Of a DNA stretch of 6,762 nucleotides, positions 6,722-6,762 are shown in pieces. Below the pieces are notes generated by a model that saw only the letters and a program-made list of their open reading frames with translations, had not been told where the DNA came from and searched no databases. The DNA lies in assembly GCA_019417865.1 (NCBI GenBank), contig DYCW01000301.1, positions 1 to 6,762 on the forward strand, read 5' to 3'. The translations under genes were made by a program, and so were the position numbers. Origin of the DNA: Ruminococcus sp. GTDB taxonomy: Bacteria > Bacillota > Clostridia > Oscillospirales > Ruminococcaceae. Positions within the stretch are counted from its first letter, which is position 1. Each line of letters starts with the position of its first letter.

Positions 6722-6762
6722 GTTCCTCGGTGCATTTGAATTTCATTCCTACACCTGTCTCT

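Noticed and set aside
6736..6762. Possible promoter for glgP at the window edge
   Set aside because: Only 27 bases are visible beyond the longer start. A TG-then-AGGAAT stretch is a poor -10 match and any -35 would be outside the window.

Overview
The window is ordinary central carbon metabolism from a low-to-mid GC Gram-positive anaerobe. The best fit is a Clostridia member of the Ruminococcus/Oscillospiraceae type. This rests on the AAAGGAG-class Shine-Dalgarno sequences, the clostridial character of the proteins (a long si-type citrate synthase, a GH13 with the LPNVN region V motif, a GT35 phosphorylase) and compact gene spacing. It is an inference; no taxonomic marker gene is present.

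Layout: bases 1-79 are a short leader. A complete citrate synthase gene follows on the plus strand (80-1492). The rest of the window is transcribed from the minus strand. Read in that direction it holds glycogen/alpha-glucan phosphorylase (6711 to 4306, with a possible longer start at 6735), a strong hairpin terminator, a 217-residue TPR-repeat protein (4207 to 3554) and a cytoplasmic GH13 alpha-glucan hydrolase (3557 to 1635). The citrate synthase and GH13 genes converge on a 142-bp gap containing a perfect 14-bp stem with A and T tracts on both sides, which reads as a shared bidirectional terminator. No stretch longer than 300 bases lacks a gene, and I see no tRNA, rRNA, CRISPR array, insertion sequence or phage gene.

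How the genes work together: the phosphorylase shortens alpha-1,4-glucan chains to glucose-1-phosphate. The GH13 enzyme would cut maltodextrins, limit dextrins or branched oligosaccharides inside the cell. Together they suit mobilisation of glycogen or imported starch fragments. The TPR protein lies between them and overlaps the GH13 gene by four bases (TTGA), with the GH13 start being TTG behind a strong Shine-Dalgarno, so these two are probably translationally coupled. The TPR protein's role is unknown; TPR arrays usually bind other proteins. Citrate synthase is an unrelated neighbour that feeds the oxidative branch toward 2-oxoglutarate.

I did not find a convincing new biological system. 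The points most worth a second look are the TPR-GH13 coupling, the terminator with almost no room for a promoter before the TPR gene, and the nine-base direct repeat set in and beside that terminator.
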